From: Bradyrhizobium sp. cir1
GTDB lineage: Bacteria; Pseudomonadota; Alphaproteobacteria; Rhizobiales; Xanthobacteraceae
Direction of reading: 5' to 3'
DNA length: 64,000 nucleotides
NCBI RefSeq assembly: GCF_014198245.1
Contig: NZ_JACIHE010000022.1
Location: 44,450-108,449, forward strand
A program made the position numbers and the translations under genes. A model generated the notes under the pieces. The model was not told where the DNA came from and ran no database searches. It worked only from the letters and a program-made list of their open reading frames with translations. Shown here in pieces: positions 15,998 through 24,926 of the stretch. Position 1 is the stretch's first letter; each line of letters begins with the position of its first letter.

Positions 15998-17128
15998 ATG
16001 AATGAATTCGAAGAGCTCTTCGATATTGCCAAGAAGTTGCAAGCTGCCGCTGCGGCCGGCGATGCGAAAAGCATTTCTACTCCCTTGAAATCGCTGCGCG
16101 ATGCCGCCGAGACGGTGCAGCAATCATTTTCCGGGTCGTGGCTAGGGTATCATTCGCGTGTCTATTACGATGGGCTAACGGCGCCGCCTGCGGGGGCGCA
16201 TTTTAGCCAAGAGTGGGGCTTGAAGGATGTCAGCTTCACAAGCTTGGGATCGCGGGGCGCCTGGCGTGAATATCGATTCGATGAGGTGATCGAACACATT
16301 CTCGCGAATGCCGCGCATCCAGACATTGAACCGGCGCGCAAGGCGGCGCGCGAGGCCAATGCACTGTTCGACACCTCGAAGTCGGAGATCGAATCCCTCT
16401 TAGAAAGCGAGTTGTCGGATCACGACGATGCATTCTTAACAAAGCTCAAGACGGATCTTGAGAAAATGGAAGCTGCATCAAAAATGGATATCGCGGAACA
16501 CTGGAGGCCGAAGGGCCAAATCATGACGCGCGATACCACGGCGTTGGGACAGAGGACTCAAGTTCCGCCACATATTGATATCCTGGCGGAGATTGCCGCA
16601 ATCAATAATGCTTTTGCGTTGTGCCGCGGTGCAGCCGACGTCGCGCGAAAGGCGGCCTCGCATCTCGAACGTAAAGGACGCAGGAAAATGGCGGCTGATC
16701 GCGTGGGGACAAATGTCTTTATCGGCCATGGTCGCTCGCTTATGTGGCGAGAGCTCAAGGACTTCGTGCAGGATCGGCTCGGCCTGCCGTGGGATGAGTT
16801 CAACCGCGTGCCTGTGGCTGGCGTGACAAACATTGCGCGATTATCCGAGATGCTTGATGCTGCGGCCATCGCCCTGTTGGTGATGACGGCCGAAGACGAA
16901 ATGGCCGATGGGGCCGTCCAGGCGCGAATGAACGTGGTGCATGAAGCCGGCCTTTTTCAGGGCCGGCTCGGTTTCACAAGGGCCATTCTCTTGCTGGAGG
17001 AGGGCTGCGCCGAGTTCAGCAATGTGCAGGGATTAGGACAAATTCGTTTCCCGAAGGGAAAGATCGCGGCCGCCTTCGAGGAGGTTCGCCGCGTGTTGGA
17101 ACGCGAGGGCCTCATCGATGGGAAGTAG
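15998..17128 (+). CDS. TIR-domain protein, Cap12/Pycsar-effector-like, with novel N-terminal region
   Basis: A 376-residue protein. Residues about 238-372 match the predicted nucleotide-binding TIR-like domain of CBASS Cap12 and Pycsar effectors: VFIGHGRSLMWRELKDF, then ALLVMTAED and NVVHEAGLFQGRLGF with candidate catalytic Glu316, and a final LEEG...GLGQIRFPKG. Such domains cleave NAD+ when activated. The N-terminal 230 residues contain a coiled or helical part (residues 113-160) and no known sensor. No cyclase (CD-NTase), Argonaute or ThsA gene is next to it. It begins 149 bases after the E1 gene in the same direction, and may be an independent system or an accessory effector. Confidence 0.78.
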   Translation: MNEFEELFDIAKKLQAAAAAGDAKSISTPLKSLRDAAETVQQSFSGSWLGYHSRVYYDGLTAPPAGAHFSQEWGLKDVSFTSLGSRGAWREYRFDEVIEHILANAAHPDIEPARKAAREANALFDTSKSEIESLLESELSDHDDAFLTKLKTDLEKMEAASKMDIAEHWRPKGQIMTRDTTALGQRTQVPPHIDILAEIAAINNAFALCRGAADVARKAASHLERKGRRKMAADRVGTNVFIGHGRSLMWRELKDFVQDRLGLPWDEFNRVPVAGVTNIARLSEMLDAAAIALLVMTAEDEMADGAVQARMNVVHEAGLFQGRLGFTRAILLLEEGCAEFSNVQGLGQIRFPKGKIAAAFEEVRRVLEREGLIDGK

Positions 17129-17157
17129 TCTCGCACCCACGCTGGCAACGCCGGGTA

Positions 17158-17182
17158 GGGCGTCTTCCCAGGCGCGACGCCC
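17158..17182 (+). other. Hairpin after the TIR gene
   Basis: GGGCGTC (17158-17164) and GACGCCC (17176-17182) form a perfect 7-bp stem with an 11-base loop, 30 bases after the TIR gene stop. No T run follows, so termination would not be classical. Confidence 0.35.
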
Positions 17183-17219
17183 CATTACCAACCTTCGACC
17201 CCCAGTACCACGAGTTCCG

Positions 17220-17240
17220 TGGCACAAAACTGGCACAAAA
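17220..17240. repeat. Two direct repeats near the island end
   Basis: TGGCACAAAA occurs at 17220-17229 and 17231-17240, an 11-base period, 50 bases from the tRNA-Met remnant. Short direct repeats beside an attachment core are typical integrase arm-binding sites. Confidence 0.4.
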
Positions 17241-17289
17241 TTCGGTACGTCACATTGAATTCATTCAACTATTTCCGATGGTGATTCAT

Positions 17290-17335
17290 GCTCATAACCT
17301 GAAGGTCATAGGTTCAAATCCTATCCCCGCAACTA
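17290..17335 (+). tRNA. 3' half of an initiator tRNA-Met gene (attachment-site remnant)
   Basis: The anticodon loop CTCATAA (anticodon CAT) with its 3' stem CCTGA, the variable region, a perfect T arm (ATAGG-TTCAAAT-CCTAT) and the 3' acceptor strand CCCCGCA plus discriminator A are all present. The last bases read CTA instead of CCA. The 5' half is missing and the bases before it are unrelated, so this is not a functional tRNA. The acceptor strand ending in GCAA is that of the alphaproteobacterial initiator tRNA. The remnant is best read as the duplicated attachment core left by integration into a tRNA-fMet gene whose intact copy should lie left of the window. Confidence 0.75.
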
Positions 17336-17578
17336 ATGAGCGCTGCGAAAGCAAGCTTCGGTGCTGGGACGCGGCAATCGCCTGGCGGCTCTCGCAATTC
17401 TACTGGCAGAGTCGAAGCTTATGGCGAGTTGCTTGTGTGCGGCTGTTTTCTTGAGCAGGCCATTCCATTTGCATGCGCTGCTTCAGCGCCTCCTTTGCTT
17501 CAGACCTGAAGCAGCCGGCGACTTCACTCAGGGTAGGAAGGCGACTGGCGAAATCGACGGTAAGCGTCGTTCCGCTCT

Positions 17579-17806
17579 CACGGCACGATCTACTATTACG
17601 GCCTGATGTTCTCGAAGGACGATCCCGACTTCAAAAAAATGGTCGATGACGTTCTCTCCAAACTCATGGCGTCCGGCGAGTTCACCAAAATCTACGACAA
17701 ATGGTTCATGGCCGCGATCCCGCCGAAGAACATCAATCTCAACTTTCCTATGACCGAGGCTCCTAAGGGGCGCGTTGCCCATCCTAGTGATGTCGTCAAC
17801 GATTGA
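17579..17806 (+). pseudogene. C-terminal remnant of a glutamate/aspartate-type ABC substrate-binding protein
   Basis: The frame reads GTIYYYGLMFSKDDPDFKKM, then FTKIYDKWFMAAIPPKNINLNFPM, the characteristic end of GltI-type amino-acid binding proteins. Upstream the frame is closed by a TAA at 17561 and nothing recognisable precedes it. It is a decayed chromosomal gene tail next to the island boundary, perhaps truncated by an earlier integration or excision. Confidence 0.7.
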
Positions 17807-18195
17807 ACTTGGCAGGCAGCGGCCTTGACGGTGCCGCCAGCAGGCCGAACGTACAGCATGGTCCAACGCCAGCGGCGATCGCGAATGCAAGCGCGAAAGA
17901 CTATCTTTACTTAAAATGGACTGACACGATGAGCAGACCAGTCTGCCGCAACGCAGCTTATGTTTGCGCGATCTGCAAGTTCAACTCAGAGCCATTCTGA
18001 ATGGAACCCATCGCAGCCGCCCTGCTCATGGCCGACAGCCCAATAGCTCCGGCCAGGAGAGCTGCTCGATCCCGCGCGCAGTCGCCGAGCTCAGGGACGA
18101 CCGGCGTGCCATAAGGTCATACTCACTGCAGATGAAGGCCGGCGTGTCGGCAGCCGGTGCCGCTTATGAGGTAAGGTGGCTCAACTTCACGCACT
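17807..18195. other. 389-bp gap without recognisable genes
   Basis: Between the binding-protein remnant and the LysR gene I see no coding pattern, RNA gene or clear repeat. Short open frames here lack plausible ribosome-binding sites or protein-like composition. Confidence 0.5.
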
Positions 18196-19071
18196 TCAAT
18201 AGTCTAGTTCAGACGTAAGCCACTCGGCGAACGCTCGCACCGCCGCGCGTCGTCGGCTAGCGCGTGGATAAACGAGATGATGGCCAATATACCGAACATC
18301 AGTTGATCGTCCCGCCAGCGGCGCAACGAGCCGACCTGCTGCCAACTCGCGCTCAGCGAGCAGTGTCGATTCCAGCGCCACACCAAGTCCCTCTACCGCA
18401 GCTGCAATCGCGAGGAAGCTCCGATCGAAACGCATGCGGTGAAGCGCCGGTGCCTCGATGCCGTTGGCCGCGAACCATTGATGCCATTGAACGCGTTTGA
18501 CGTCCGACCGGATCAGCGACTGGTGGAGCAGATCCGCCGGTTTGTGAATAGCGGAAGCCACTGCTGGCGAGCAGAGGGGAACAACCGTCTCTTCCTTGAG
18601 CGGTGTGATTTCAACCCCTTCGGCGCGCGGCTCCCCGTAAACGATATCGATGTCGTAGTCATCATTGTTGAACCGCGCGTAATCGGTGCTTGCGGCGAGC
18701 CGCACATCCAGCTTTGGTTGAGCAGCAAGGAAGCGCGACAGCCGCGGCGCGAGCCACTGAGCGGCAAAGCTGGGTGCGGAATGAACTCGTACAAGCTGCG
18801 GTCCGCGGGCCGACACTTCCTCAAGACCGCGCCGTAGCTCATCGAACGCCGTACCCGCGTGCCGCATTAAATTCTCGCCAGCAGGCGTCAGTCGAACCGC
18901 GCGCGTACTTCGCTCGAACAGAGTGGTGCACAGCGTCTTTTCCAGCTTGGTAATTGCGTGGCTGACTGCGCTGGATGTCAGGCGAAGTTCATTCGCTGCA
19001 TCGCGGAACGACCCGGTTCTTGCGGCAGCCTCAAAGATTCGAATTGCCGATATCGGAATGTTCGACAGCAT
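18196..19071 (-). CDS. LysR-family regulator (GcvA-like)
   Basis: 291 residues from the ATG at 19071, which places the helix-turn-helix (FRDAANELRLTSSAVSHAITKLEKTL) at the normal N-terminal position. The open frame extends to 19515 but that part is antisense to the dehydrogenase gene. A LysR substrate-binding domain follows (LVRVHSAPSFAAQWLAPRLSRFL), the GcvA/AmpR subtype. It diverges from the SDR-transketolase-TRAP operon with 130 bases between starts, the usual layout for a LysR activator of the adjacent catabolic operon. Confidence 0.88.
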   Translation of the reverse strand: MLSNIPISAIRIFEAAARTGSFRDAANELRLTSSAVSHAITKLEKTLCTTLFERSTRAVRLTPAGENLMRHAGTAFDELRRGLEEVSARGPQLVRVHSAPSFAAQWLAPRLSRFLAAQPKLDVRLAASTDYARFNNDDYDIDIVYGEPRAEGVEITPLKEETVVPLCSPAVASAIHKPADLLHQSLIRSDVKRVQWHQWFAANGIEAPALHRMRFDRSFLAIAAAVEGLGVALESTLLAERELAAGRLVAPLAGRSTDVRYIGHHLVYPRASRRRAAVRAFAEWLTSELDY

Positions 19072-19201
19072 GGGCTTGAATGAAACAGATTCAGCAATTG
19101 GTGACAACTGCGCATTTGTAAAAGGGCATCTCGAGGACGTAGAGAGTAAATCAACAAAGCTGGTGCCGACCAGCTGTAGCCAAACCTTAGGGAGGGGTGA
19201 A

Positions 19202-19963
19202 ATGCTGCTGAGCGGCAAGACAGCCATTATTTCAGGTGCGGCTTCGCCGCGTGGTATCGGTCTCGCGACAGCTCGGCGCTTTGTGTCCGAGGGTGCCCGG
19301 GTCGCGATCCTGGATATCGATGGCGCGGCGGCCGAAGCGGCTGCAAAAAGCCTTGAGCCCATTTCCGGAGAAGCGCATCTCGGTCTTGCGTGCAACGTCG
19401 CCGATCGAGAGTCCTGTGCCAAGGCCGTTGACGCGGCAGCGCACGTCTTTGGCCGTATCGACATATTGATCAACAATGCTGGCATTTCCCAGCCGGTGAA
19501 GCTGCTTGAGATCACGTCAAGCGATTGGGACCGTATTCAGGACGTCAATCTGAAGGGCGTGCTGTTCTTGTCGCAGGCGGTCGTCCCGCATATGCGCCAG
19601 CGCAAGTCCGGATCAATCGCGTGCATGTCTTCCGTTTCCGCCCAACGCGGAGGCGGTATCTTCGGCGGTCCGCACTACTCGGCGGCGAAGGCGGGCGTTC
19701 TCGGACTGGCCAAAGCGATGGCGCGCGAGCTCGGCCCCGATGGCATTCGCGTCAACTGCGTCACGCCAGGATTGATCGGGACAGACATCACCGCCGGGAA
19801 ACTCACCGAGGAAATGAAGGCGAAGATACTGGAAGGGATTCCGCTCGGGCGTCTCGGTGAGGCCGCCGACGTTGCGGGCATCTATACGTTCCTTGCCTCC
19901 GACTTGTCGGCTTACGTCACGGGGGCAGTCATCGACGTCAATGGCGGAATGCTCATCCATTGA
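19202..19963 (+). CDS. SDR-family oxidoreductase
   Basis: 253 residues from ATG 19202, preceded by a strong GGAGGGG ribosome-binding site; the frame is open further upstream but overlaps the LysR gene. NAD(P)-binding Gly motif SGAASPRGIG, then INNAG, the catalytic Ser in SSVSA, Tyr-x3-Lys in YSAAKAG and a C-terminal GAVIDVNGGM. Asp after the second strand (AILDID) suggests preference for NAD+. First gene of the operon, probably oxidising a sugar-like alcohol before the transketolase step. Confidence 0.88.
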   Translation: MLLSGKTAIISGAASPRGIGLATARRFVSEGARVAILDIDGAAAEAAAKSLEPISGEAHLGLACNVADRESCAKAVDAAAHVFGRIDILINNAGISQPVKLLEITSSDWDRIQDVNLKGVLFLSQAVVPHMRQRKSGSIACMSSVSAQRGGGIFGGPHYSAAKAGVLGLAKAMARELGPDGIRVNCVTPGLIGTDITAGKLTEEMKAKILEGIPLGRLGEAADVAGIYTFLASDLSAYVTGAVIDVNGGMLIH

Positions 19964-19986
19964 GCGGCTATAGCAGAGAGATCGTC

Positions 19987-20838
19987 ATGGACACCGATAC
20001 GAAGCCGCTTGCCAATGCGCCTACGCTGGCGCAACGCGCCTACAACATTCGCCGCAATGCGCTTCGCATGGGTGAGGTTCAGGGACAGGGCTACATCGCG
20101 CAGGCGCTGGATATCTCGGATGTGCTAGCGGTGGCCTACTTCCATGCCATGCGCTACCGGCCGGAAGATCCTTCGTGGGAGGAGCGCGACCGCTTCCTCC
20201 TCTCCAATGGCCACTATGCGATCGCGCTCTACGCGGCGCTGATTGAGGCCGGGATTGTCCCCGAGGCGGAGCTCGAGAGCTATGGCTTTGACGATAGCCG
20301 TCTGCCGATGTCGGGCATGGCTTCCTACACACCAGGAATGGAGATGTCGGGCGGATCTCTCGGGCTTGGTCTTGGGATCGCAGTCGGGATGGGGCTTGGA
20401 CTAAAGCGCAAGAAGTCCAGCGCCCGAGTGTTCACTTTGTTTTCCGATGGTGAGCTCGATGAGGGCTCCGTCTGGGAAGCGATCATGTCCGCAGGCCACC
20501 ACAAGCTCGATAACATCGTCGGTATCATCGACGTCAACAATCAGCAGGCTGACGGCCCCTCAACTCAAGTGATGGCTTTCGAGCCCTTGGTTGACAAGCT
20601 GGAAGCTTTCGGCTGGTTCGTCCAGCGCGTTGATGGCAACGATCTCGACGCAGTCGTGAGTGCTTTCGATGCCGCCAAGGCTCACGCTGAGCCAAAGCCG
20701 CGGATGATCGTCGCCGACACGCTGATGGGCAAGGGCGTTCCATTCCTTGAGCAACGCGAGAAAAACCACTTCATCCGTGTCGAGCAACACGAGTGGCAGC
20801 TTGCACTCGCATCACTTGAAGCCGGGAGGCAGTCATGA
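19987..20838 (+). CDS. Transketolase, N-terminal (TPP-binding) subunit
   Basis: 283 residues from ATG 19987, with AGAGAG upstream; a TTG at 19960 overlapping the SDR stop is also possible. It has the transketolase TPP motif GDGELDEGSVWEAIMSAGHHKLDNIVGIIDVNN and the N-terminal SNGHYAIALYAAL His motif. It lacks the pyrimidine and C-terminal domains, which the next gene supplies. Split transketolases occur in several specialised sugar pathways as well as generally in bacteria. The four-base overlap with the next gene implies equimolar synthesis. Confidence 0.9.
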   Translation: MDTDTKPLANAPTLAQRAYNIRRNALRMGEVQGQGYIAQALDISDVLAVAYFHAMRYRPEDPSWEERDRFLLSNGHYAIALYAALIEAGIVPEAELESYGFDDSRLPMSGMASYTPGMEMSGGSLGLGLGIAVGMGLGLKRKKSSARVFTLFSDGELDEGSVWEAIMSAGHHKLDNIVGIIDVNNQQADGPSTQVMAFEPLVDKLEAFGWFVQRVDGNDLDAVVSAFDAAKAHAEPKPRMIVADTLMGKGVPFLEQREKNHFIRVEQHEWQLALASLEAGRQS

Positions 20839-21851
20839 AGCCCGCCACAACGCCGCCGGCGCCGGGTAAGCCGCGCCTGACCACTTCGGCAATGATTGCC
20901 TCGATCGCGACCGAAGGGCAAAAAACAAAATCGGCGCCGTTCGGACACGCGCTGGTCGCACTGGCCCAAAGCCGGCCCGACGTGGTCGGTATGACGGCCG
21001 ATCTGGGCAAGTACACCGATCTGCACATCTTCTCGAAAGCGTTTCCCGAACGCTATTATCAGATGGGCATGGCCGAGCAGCTCCTGTTCGGCGCCGCCTC
21101 GGGCATGGCGGCGGAGGGCTTTATGCCGTTTGCGACGACCTACGCCGTGTTCGCCTCCCGCCGGGCCTACGATTTTATCCATCAGACGATCGCGGAAGAA
21201 GATCGCAACGTGAAGATCGCCTGTGCATTGCCCGGTCTGACCTCGGGCTACGGTCCAAGTCATCAAGCGGCGGAAGATCTGGCCCTGTTCCGGGCCATGC
21301 CAAACATGACAGTGATCGATCCCTGCGATGCGCACGAGACAGAGCAACTCGTTCCTGCGATCGCTCAACACCAGGGGCCGGTCTACATGCGGCTCCTTCG
21401 TGGCAACGTGCCCTTGGTGCTCGACGAATACAATTACAAGTTCAGTCTGGGCAAAGCCGCGATGATCCGCGACGGCTCGGCTGTCTTGATCATCTCGTCG
21501 GGCATCATGACGATGCGGGCGCTTGAGGCGGCGAAGGCGCTTGAGAAGGATCGCGTGGATGCGGCCGTGCTGCATGTTCCTACCATCAAGCCGCTCGACG
21601 ATGAAAGAATTGTTCGCGAAGCCGGGAAAGCCGGTCGGCTCGTCGTCGTCGCCGAGAACCACACGGTAATCGGCGGTCTCGGTGAAGCGATCGCTGCGTT
21701 GCTGATGCGCTCCGGCGTTCATCCGGCCTTCCATCAGATCGCACTGCCTGATGAATTCCTGGCCGCCGGGGCGCTGCCGACCTTGCATGACCGCTACGGC
21801 ATCTCGACCACAGAGGTGACGAGAAAAATCAAAGAATGGCTGGGGCGGTGA
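20835..21851 (+). CDS. Transketolase, C-terminal subunit
   Basis: A 338-residue protein that starts inside the stop of the N-terminal subunit (ATGA). It carries the pyrimidine-binding domain (MAEQLLFGAASGMAAEGFMPFATTYAVFASRRAYDFI, then GLTSGYGPSHQAAEDLAL) and the C-terminal transketolase domain (VVVAENHTVIGGLGEAI). Together with the upstream gene it makes a complete transketolase. With an SDR and a TRAP transporter in the same operon, its substrate is likely an unusual ketose or acid-sugar taken up from outside. Confidence 0.9.
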   Translation: MKPATTPPAPGKPRLTTSAMIASIATEGQKTKSAPFGHALVALAQSRPDVVGMTADLGKYTDLHIFSKAFPERYYQMGMAEQLLFGAASGMAAEGFMPFATTYAVFASRRAYDFIHQTIAEEDRNVKIACALPGLTSGYGPSHQAAEDLALFRAMPNMTVIDPCDAHETEQLVPAIAQHQGPVYMRLLRGNVPLVLDEYNYKFSLGKAAMIRDGSAVLIISSGIMTMRALEAAKALEKDRVDAAVLHVPTIKPLDDERIVREAGKAGRLVVVAENHTVIGGLGEAIAALLMRSGVHPAFHQIALPDEFLAAGALPTLHDRYGISTTEVTRKIKEWLGR

Positions 21852-22017
21852 AGGCTTAGCCTTCACTCAATCTATACGCACCTATCGCTCGCAGCTTTGT
21901 CGCGAGAAGGATCGCTGACGCCTTGTCGGCGGAAAACGGCCCAATGAGTGGTCAACTGGCCTGAATCGCCATACCGCGAACCCAGCCTGAATTGACCCCG
22001 ATTTCAAGGAGGAAACA

Positions 22018-23043
22018 ATGACGAACCGCAAGCAGGTCGGGATTAGTCGCCGGAAGTTGATCGTCGGAGCCACCGCGGTCCCTCTATTCGGCATTTTTGG
22101 TGGTCGCGCATCCGCGGCGGAGTTTAATTATAAGCTGGCCACGGGCCAGGACCCTGCTCATCCGGTCAACGTCAGGGCGCAGGAGGCGATCGATCGCATC
22201 CGCGAGGCAACAAGCGGGCGGCTCGAAATCAAGCTGTTTCCTGCAAACCAACTCGGGTCCGATAGCGACCTCTTGACCCAGGTGCGCAACGGCGGAGTCG
22301 AGTTCTTCAATCAGTCCTCGTCCATTCTCGCCAATTTCGTGCCAGTCGCGGGCATCGTGAACACGGGGTTCGCATTTCAAGACTATGATTCCGTCTGGAA
22401 GGCGATGGATGGAGATCTCGGAACCTACATTCGTGCGCAGGTGGCGAAGACTCCGATCGTGACGGTCGGCAAGATCTGGGACAACGGCTTTCGTCACGTC
22501 ACATCGTCGGCGCGTGAGATCAAGACACCGGACGATCTCAAGGGGTTCAAGATCCGCGTCCCGCCGGCGCCAATTCTCACTTCCGTGTTCAAAGCATTGG
22601 AGGCCGGCCCTGCGCCGATTAACTTCAACGAACTCTACTCCGCCCTGCAAACCAAGGTCGTCGACGGGCAGGAAAACCCCTTGCCGATCATTGCGACAAC
22701 CCGGCTGTACGAGGTGCAGACCTCTTGCAGTCTCACCGGTCACGTTTGGGACGGCTATTGGATTTTGGGGAATAAGCGTGCGCTCGAGCGGCTACCGAAA
22801 GACGTGCAGGAGATCGTCGCACGGGAGTTCGACCGTTCGGCGGCCGATCAACGAGCCGACATCGCGAAACTCAGTCAGTCACTTCGTACGGATCTCTCGG
22901 CTAAAGGTCTCAAATTCATCGACGTTGATCGGGCCGCTTTCCGCCTGGCCCTGTCGAAGACCAGCTTCTACGCCGATTGGAAGGCAAAGTTCGGAGAGGA
23001 AGCCTGGGCACAACTCGAGAAAGCCGCCGGGCAACTATCATGA
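22018..23043 (+). CDS. TRAP transporter substrate-binding protein (DctP family)
   Basis: A 341-residue periplasmic binding protein behind an AGGAGGAAACA ribosome-binding site. The N-terminus SRRKLIVGATAVPLFGIFGG..ASA is a twin-arginine-type signal peptide. DctP hallmarks follow: DLKGFKIRVPP with the ligand-binding Arg and the helix ELYSALQTKVVDGQENPL. It delivers a carboxylate-bearing ligand to the membrane part encoded next. The stop overlaps the permease start by four bases. Confidence 0.9.
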   Translation: MTNRKQVGISRRKLIVGATAVPLFGIFGGRASAAEFNYKLATGQDPAHPVNVRAQEAIDRIREATSGRLEIKLFPANQLGSDSDLLTQVRNGGVEFFNQSSSILANFVPVAGIVNTGFAFQDYDSVWKAMDGDLGTYIRAQVAKTPIVTVGKIWDNGFRHVTSSAREIKTPDDLKGFKIRVPPAPILTSVFKALEAGPAPINFNELYSALQTKVVDGQENPLPIIATTRLYEVQTSCSLTGHVWDGYWILGNKRALERLPKDVQEIVAREFDRSAADQRADIAKLSQSLRTDLSAKGLKFIDVDRAAFRLALSKTSFYADWKAKFGEEAWAQLEKAAGQLS

Positions 23044-24926
23044 GCGCCGTCAATCATGCGTCGAATATTGACGCTGAAGTGGGCGCATCTCAAAGCGGCG
23101 CGCGCCTATGGGCGGCAAACGCCAACAAGGTGCTCGGTCATGTGGTCGCGATTCCGGCGGCCCTGCTGGTGCTCGCCGAGATCGCCGTGCTGTCAGCCGG
23201 TATCATCGGCAGATACGTGTTTCATTCTCCCATCATCTGGTCTGACGAGCTCGCCGGGATCCTATTCCTGTGGCTCGCCATGTTGGGATCGGTGATCGCC
23301 TTCCAGCGTGGCGAGCACATGCGGATGACCGCGATAATCGGTATGCTCAGGGCGGATACCCGCGCCTTTCTGGATGTCGTTGCAGCAGCGGCTTCAATGG
23401 CCTTCCTTCTGCTGGTCATCCAACCGGCTTACGAGTTCGCCGCCGATGAAGTATTCGTTACCACGCCGGCGCTTGGTATCGTGAATAGCTGGCGCGCCGC
23501 AGCCTTGCCCGTTGGTATCGGGCTGATGTTGGTGGCGGCGGTTCTGCGTCTCATCCGCATCGCGAGCTTGCGGAGCCTGCTAAAGGCCTTGGCGCTGGTC
23601 GCAGTCATCATCACCCTATTTGCGCTGCTGGCGCCGACGTTGAAACCTCTCGGCAATCTCAATCTGCTGATCTTCTTCGTCTTCGTCGTTGGCGCCATGG
23701 TGTTTGCGGCGGTGCCCATCGCTTTTGCCTTTGGCCTGGCGACCGTCGGTTATCTGACGTTGACGACCAGCACGCCCGACGTCGTGATCATTGGGCGTAT
23801 GGACGAAGGCATGAGCCACTTGATCCTATTGGCTGTGCCCCTCTTCGTGTTTCTCGGGCTGTTGATAGAGATGACCGGTATGGCCCGGGCGATGGTGGGC
23901 TTCCTGGCGAGCCTGTTGGGGCACGTCCGGGGCGGCCTGCATTATGTTCTCGTCGGCGCGATGTATCTTGTCTCGGGCATATCCGGTTCGAAGGCCGCCG
24001 ATATGGCCGCTGTTGCTCCTGTTCTCTTTCCCGAGATGAAGCAGCGGGGAGCCAAGCCCGGCGATCTGGTAGCACTTCTAGCCGCAACAGGCGCGCAAAC
24101 GGAGACAATTCCGCCGTCGCTGGTCTTGATCACGATAGGCTCCGTAACGGGCGTGTCGATTTCGGCCTTGTTCACGGGCGGGCTTCTTCCCGGTGTCGTG
24201 CTTGCAATCATGCTGGCGGCTGTGGTCTGGTGGCGATATCGTCACGAGGATCTGTCGCACGTTCAGCGGGCAACCAAGCGGGAGATCGGTCGTACCTTCA
24301 TCATCGCGCTTCCTGCCATTGCGCTGCCGTTCGTGATCCGCACGGCGGTAGTCGAGGGTATCGCAACCGCGACCGAGGTGTCGACCATCGGAATTGTTTA
24401 TTCCGTCTTTGCCGGCCTCGTGATCTATCGGCAATTCCCCTGGCAGCGGATCTATCCGATGCTGGTGGAGACGGCGTCGCTTTCCGGCGCAATCCTGCTC
24501 ATCATCGGCGCGGCAACTGGAATGGCGTGGGCACTGACCCAGTCGGGCTTCTCAGCCTCGCTGGCCAAGTTCATGACCTCGCTTCCTGGAGGCGTGCCGA
24601 TGTTTCTCGCCGTGACGATCATCGCGTTCGTTGTCCTGGGGAGCGTCTTGGAGGGCATCCCGGCCATCGTGCTCTTTGGACCGCTGCTATTCCCAATCGC
24701 GCGCCAGGTCGGCGTTCATGATGTGCACTACGCGATGGTGGTGGTTCTTGCGATGGGCATTGGCCTTTTCGCGCCCCCATTCGGCGTCGGCTACTATGCT
24801 GCCTGTGCAATCAGTCGCATCAATCCCGATGAGGGAATGAAGCCAATCGTTGGCTATATGATCGCGCTCTTGATTGGAACCATCATCGTCGCAGTAATAC
24901 CGTGGATTTCGATAGGATTCCTTTGA
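23040..24926 (+). CDS. TRAP transporter fused permease (DctQ-DctM)
   Basis: 628 residues from ATG 23040, which overlaps the DctP stop. Residues about 25-190 form the four-helix small DctQ subunit (RYVFHSPIIWSDELAGILFLWLAMLGS..GEHMRM). Residues about 200-628 are the large DctM subunit with GRMDEGMSHLILLAVPLFVFLGLLIE, SGSKAADMAAVAPVL and a PPFGVGYY segment, with roughly a dozen helices. Both are usually separate, and fusion is a common variant. It completes a sodium-driven uptake system coupled to the SDR and transketolase genes. Confidence 0.9.
   Translation: MSAVNHASNIDAEVGASQSGARLWAANANKVLGHVVAIPAALLVLAEIAVLSAGIIGRYVFHSPIIWSDELAGILFLWLAMLGSVIAFQRGEHMRMTAIIGMLRADTRAFLDVVAAAASMAFLLLVIQPAYEFAADEVFVTTPALGIVNSWRAAALPVGIGLMLVAAVLRLIRIASLRSLLKALALVAVIITLFALLAPTLKPLGNLNLLIFFVFVVGAMVFAAVPIAFAFGLATVGYLTLTTSTPDVVIIGRMDEGMSHLILLAVPLFVFLGLLIEMTGMARAMVGFLASLLGHVRGGLHYVLVGAMYLVSGISGSKAADMAAVAPVLFPEMKQRGAKPGDLVALLAATGAQTETIPPSLVLITIGSVTGVSISALFTGGLLPGVVLAIMLAAVVWWRYRHEDLSHVQRATKREIGRTFIIALPAIALPFVIRTAVVEGIATATEVSTIGIVYSVFAGLVIYRQFPWQRIYPMLVETASLSGAILLIIGAATGMAWALTQSGFSASLAKFMTSLPGGVPMFLAVTIIAFVVLGSVLEGIPAIVLFGPLLFPIARQVGVHDVHYAMVVVLAMGIGLFAPPFGVGYYAACAISRINPDEGMKPIVGYMIALLIGTIIVAVIPWISIGFL

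Noticed and set aside
15998..17128. TIR gene as part of a complete CBASS, Pycsar or Thoeris system
   Set aside because: No nucleotide cyclase, ThsA or other partner adjacent; only the effector-type domain is seen.
17158..17182. Rho-independent terminator of the TIR gene
   Set aside because: The stem is perfect but no T run follows.
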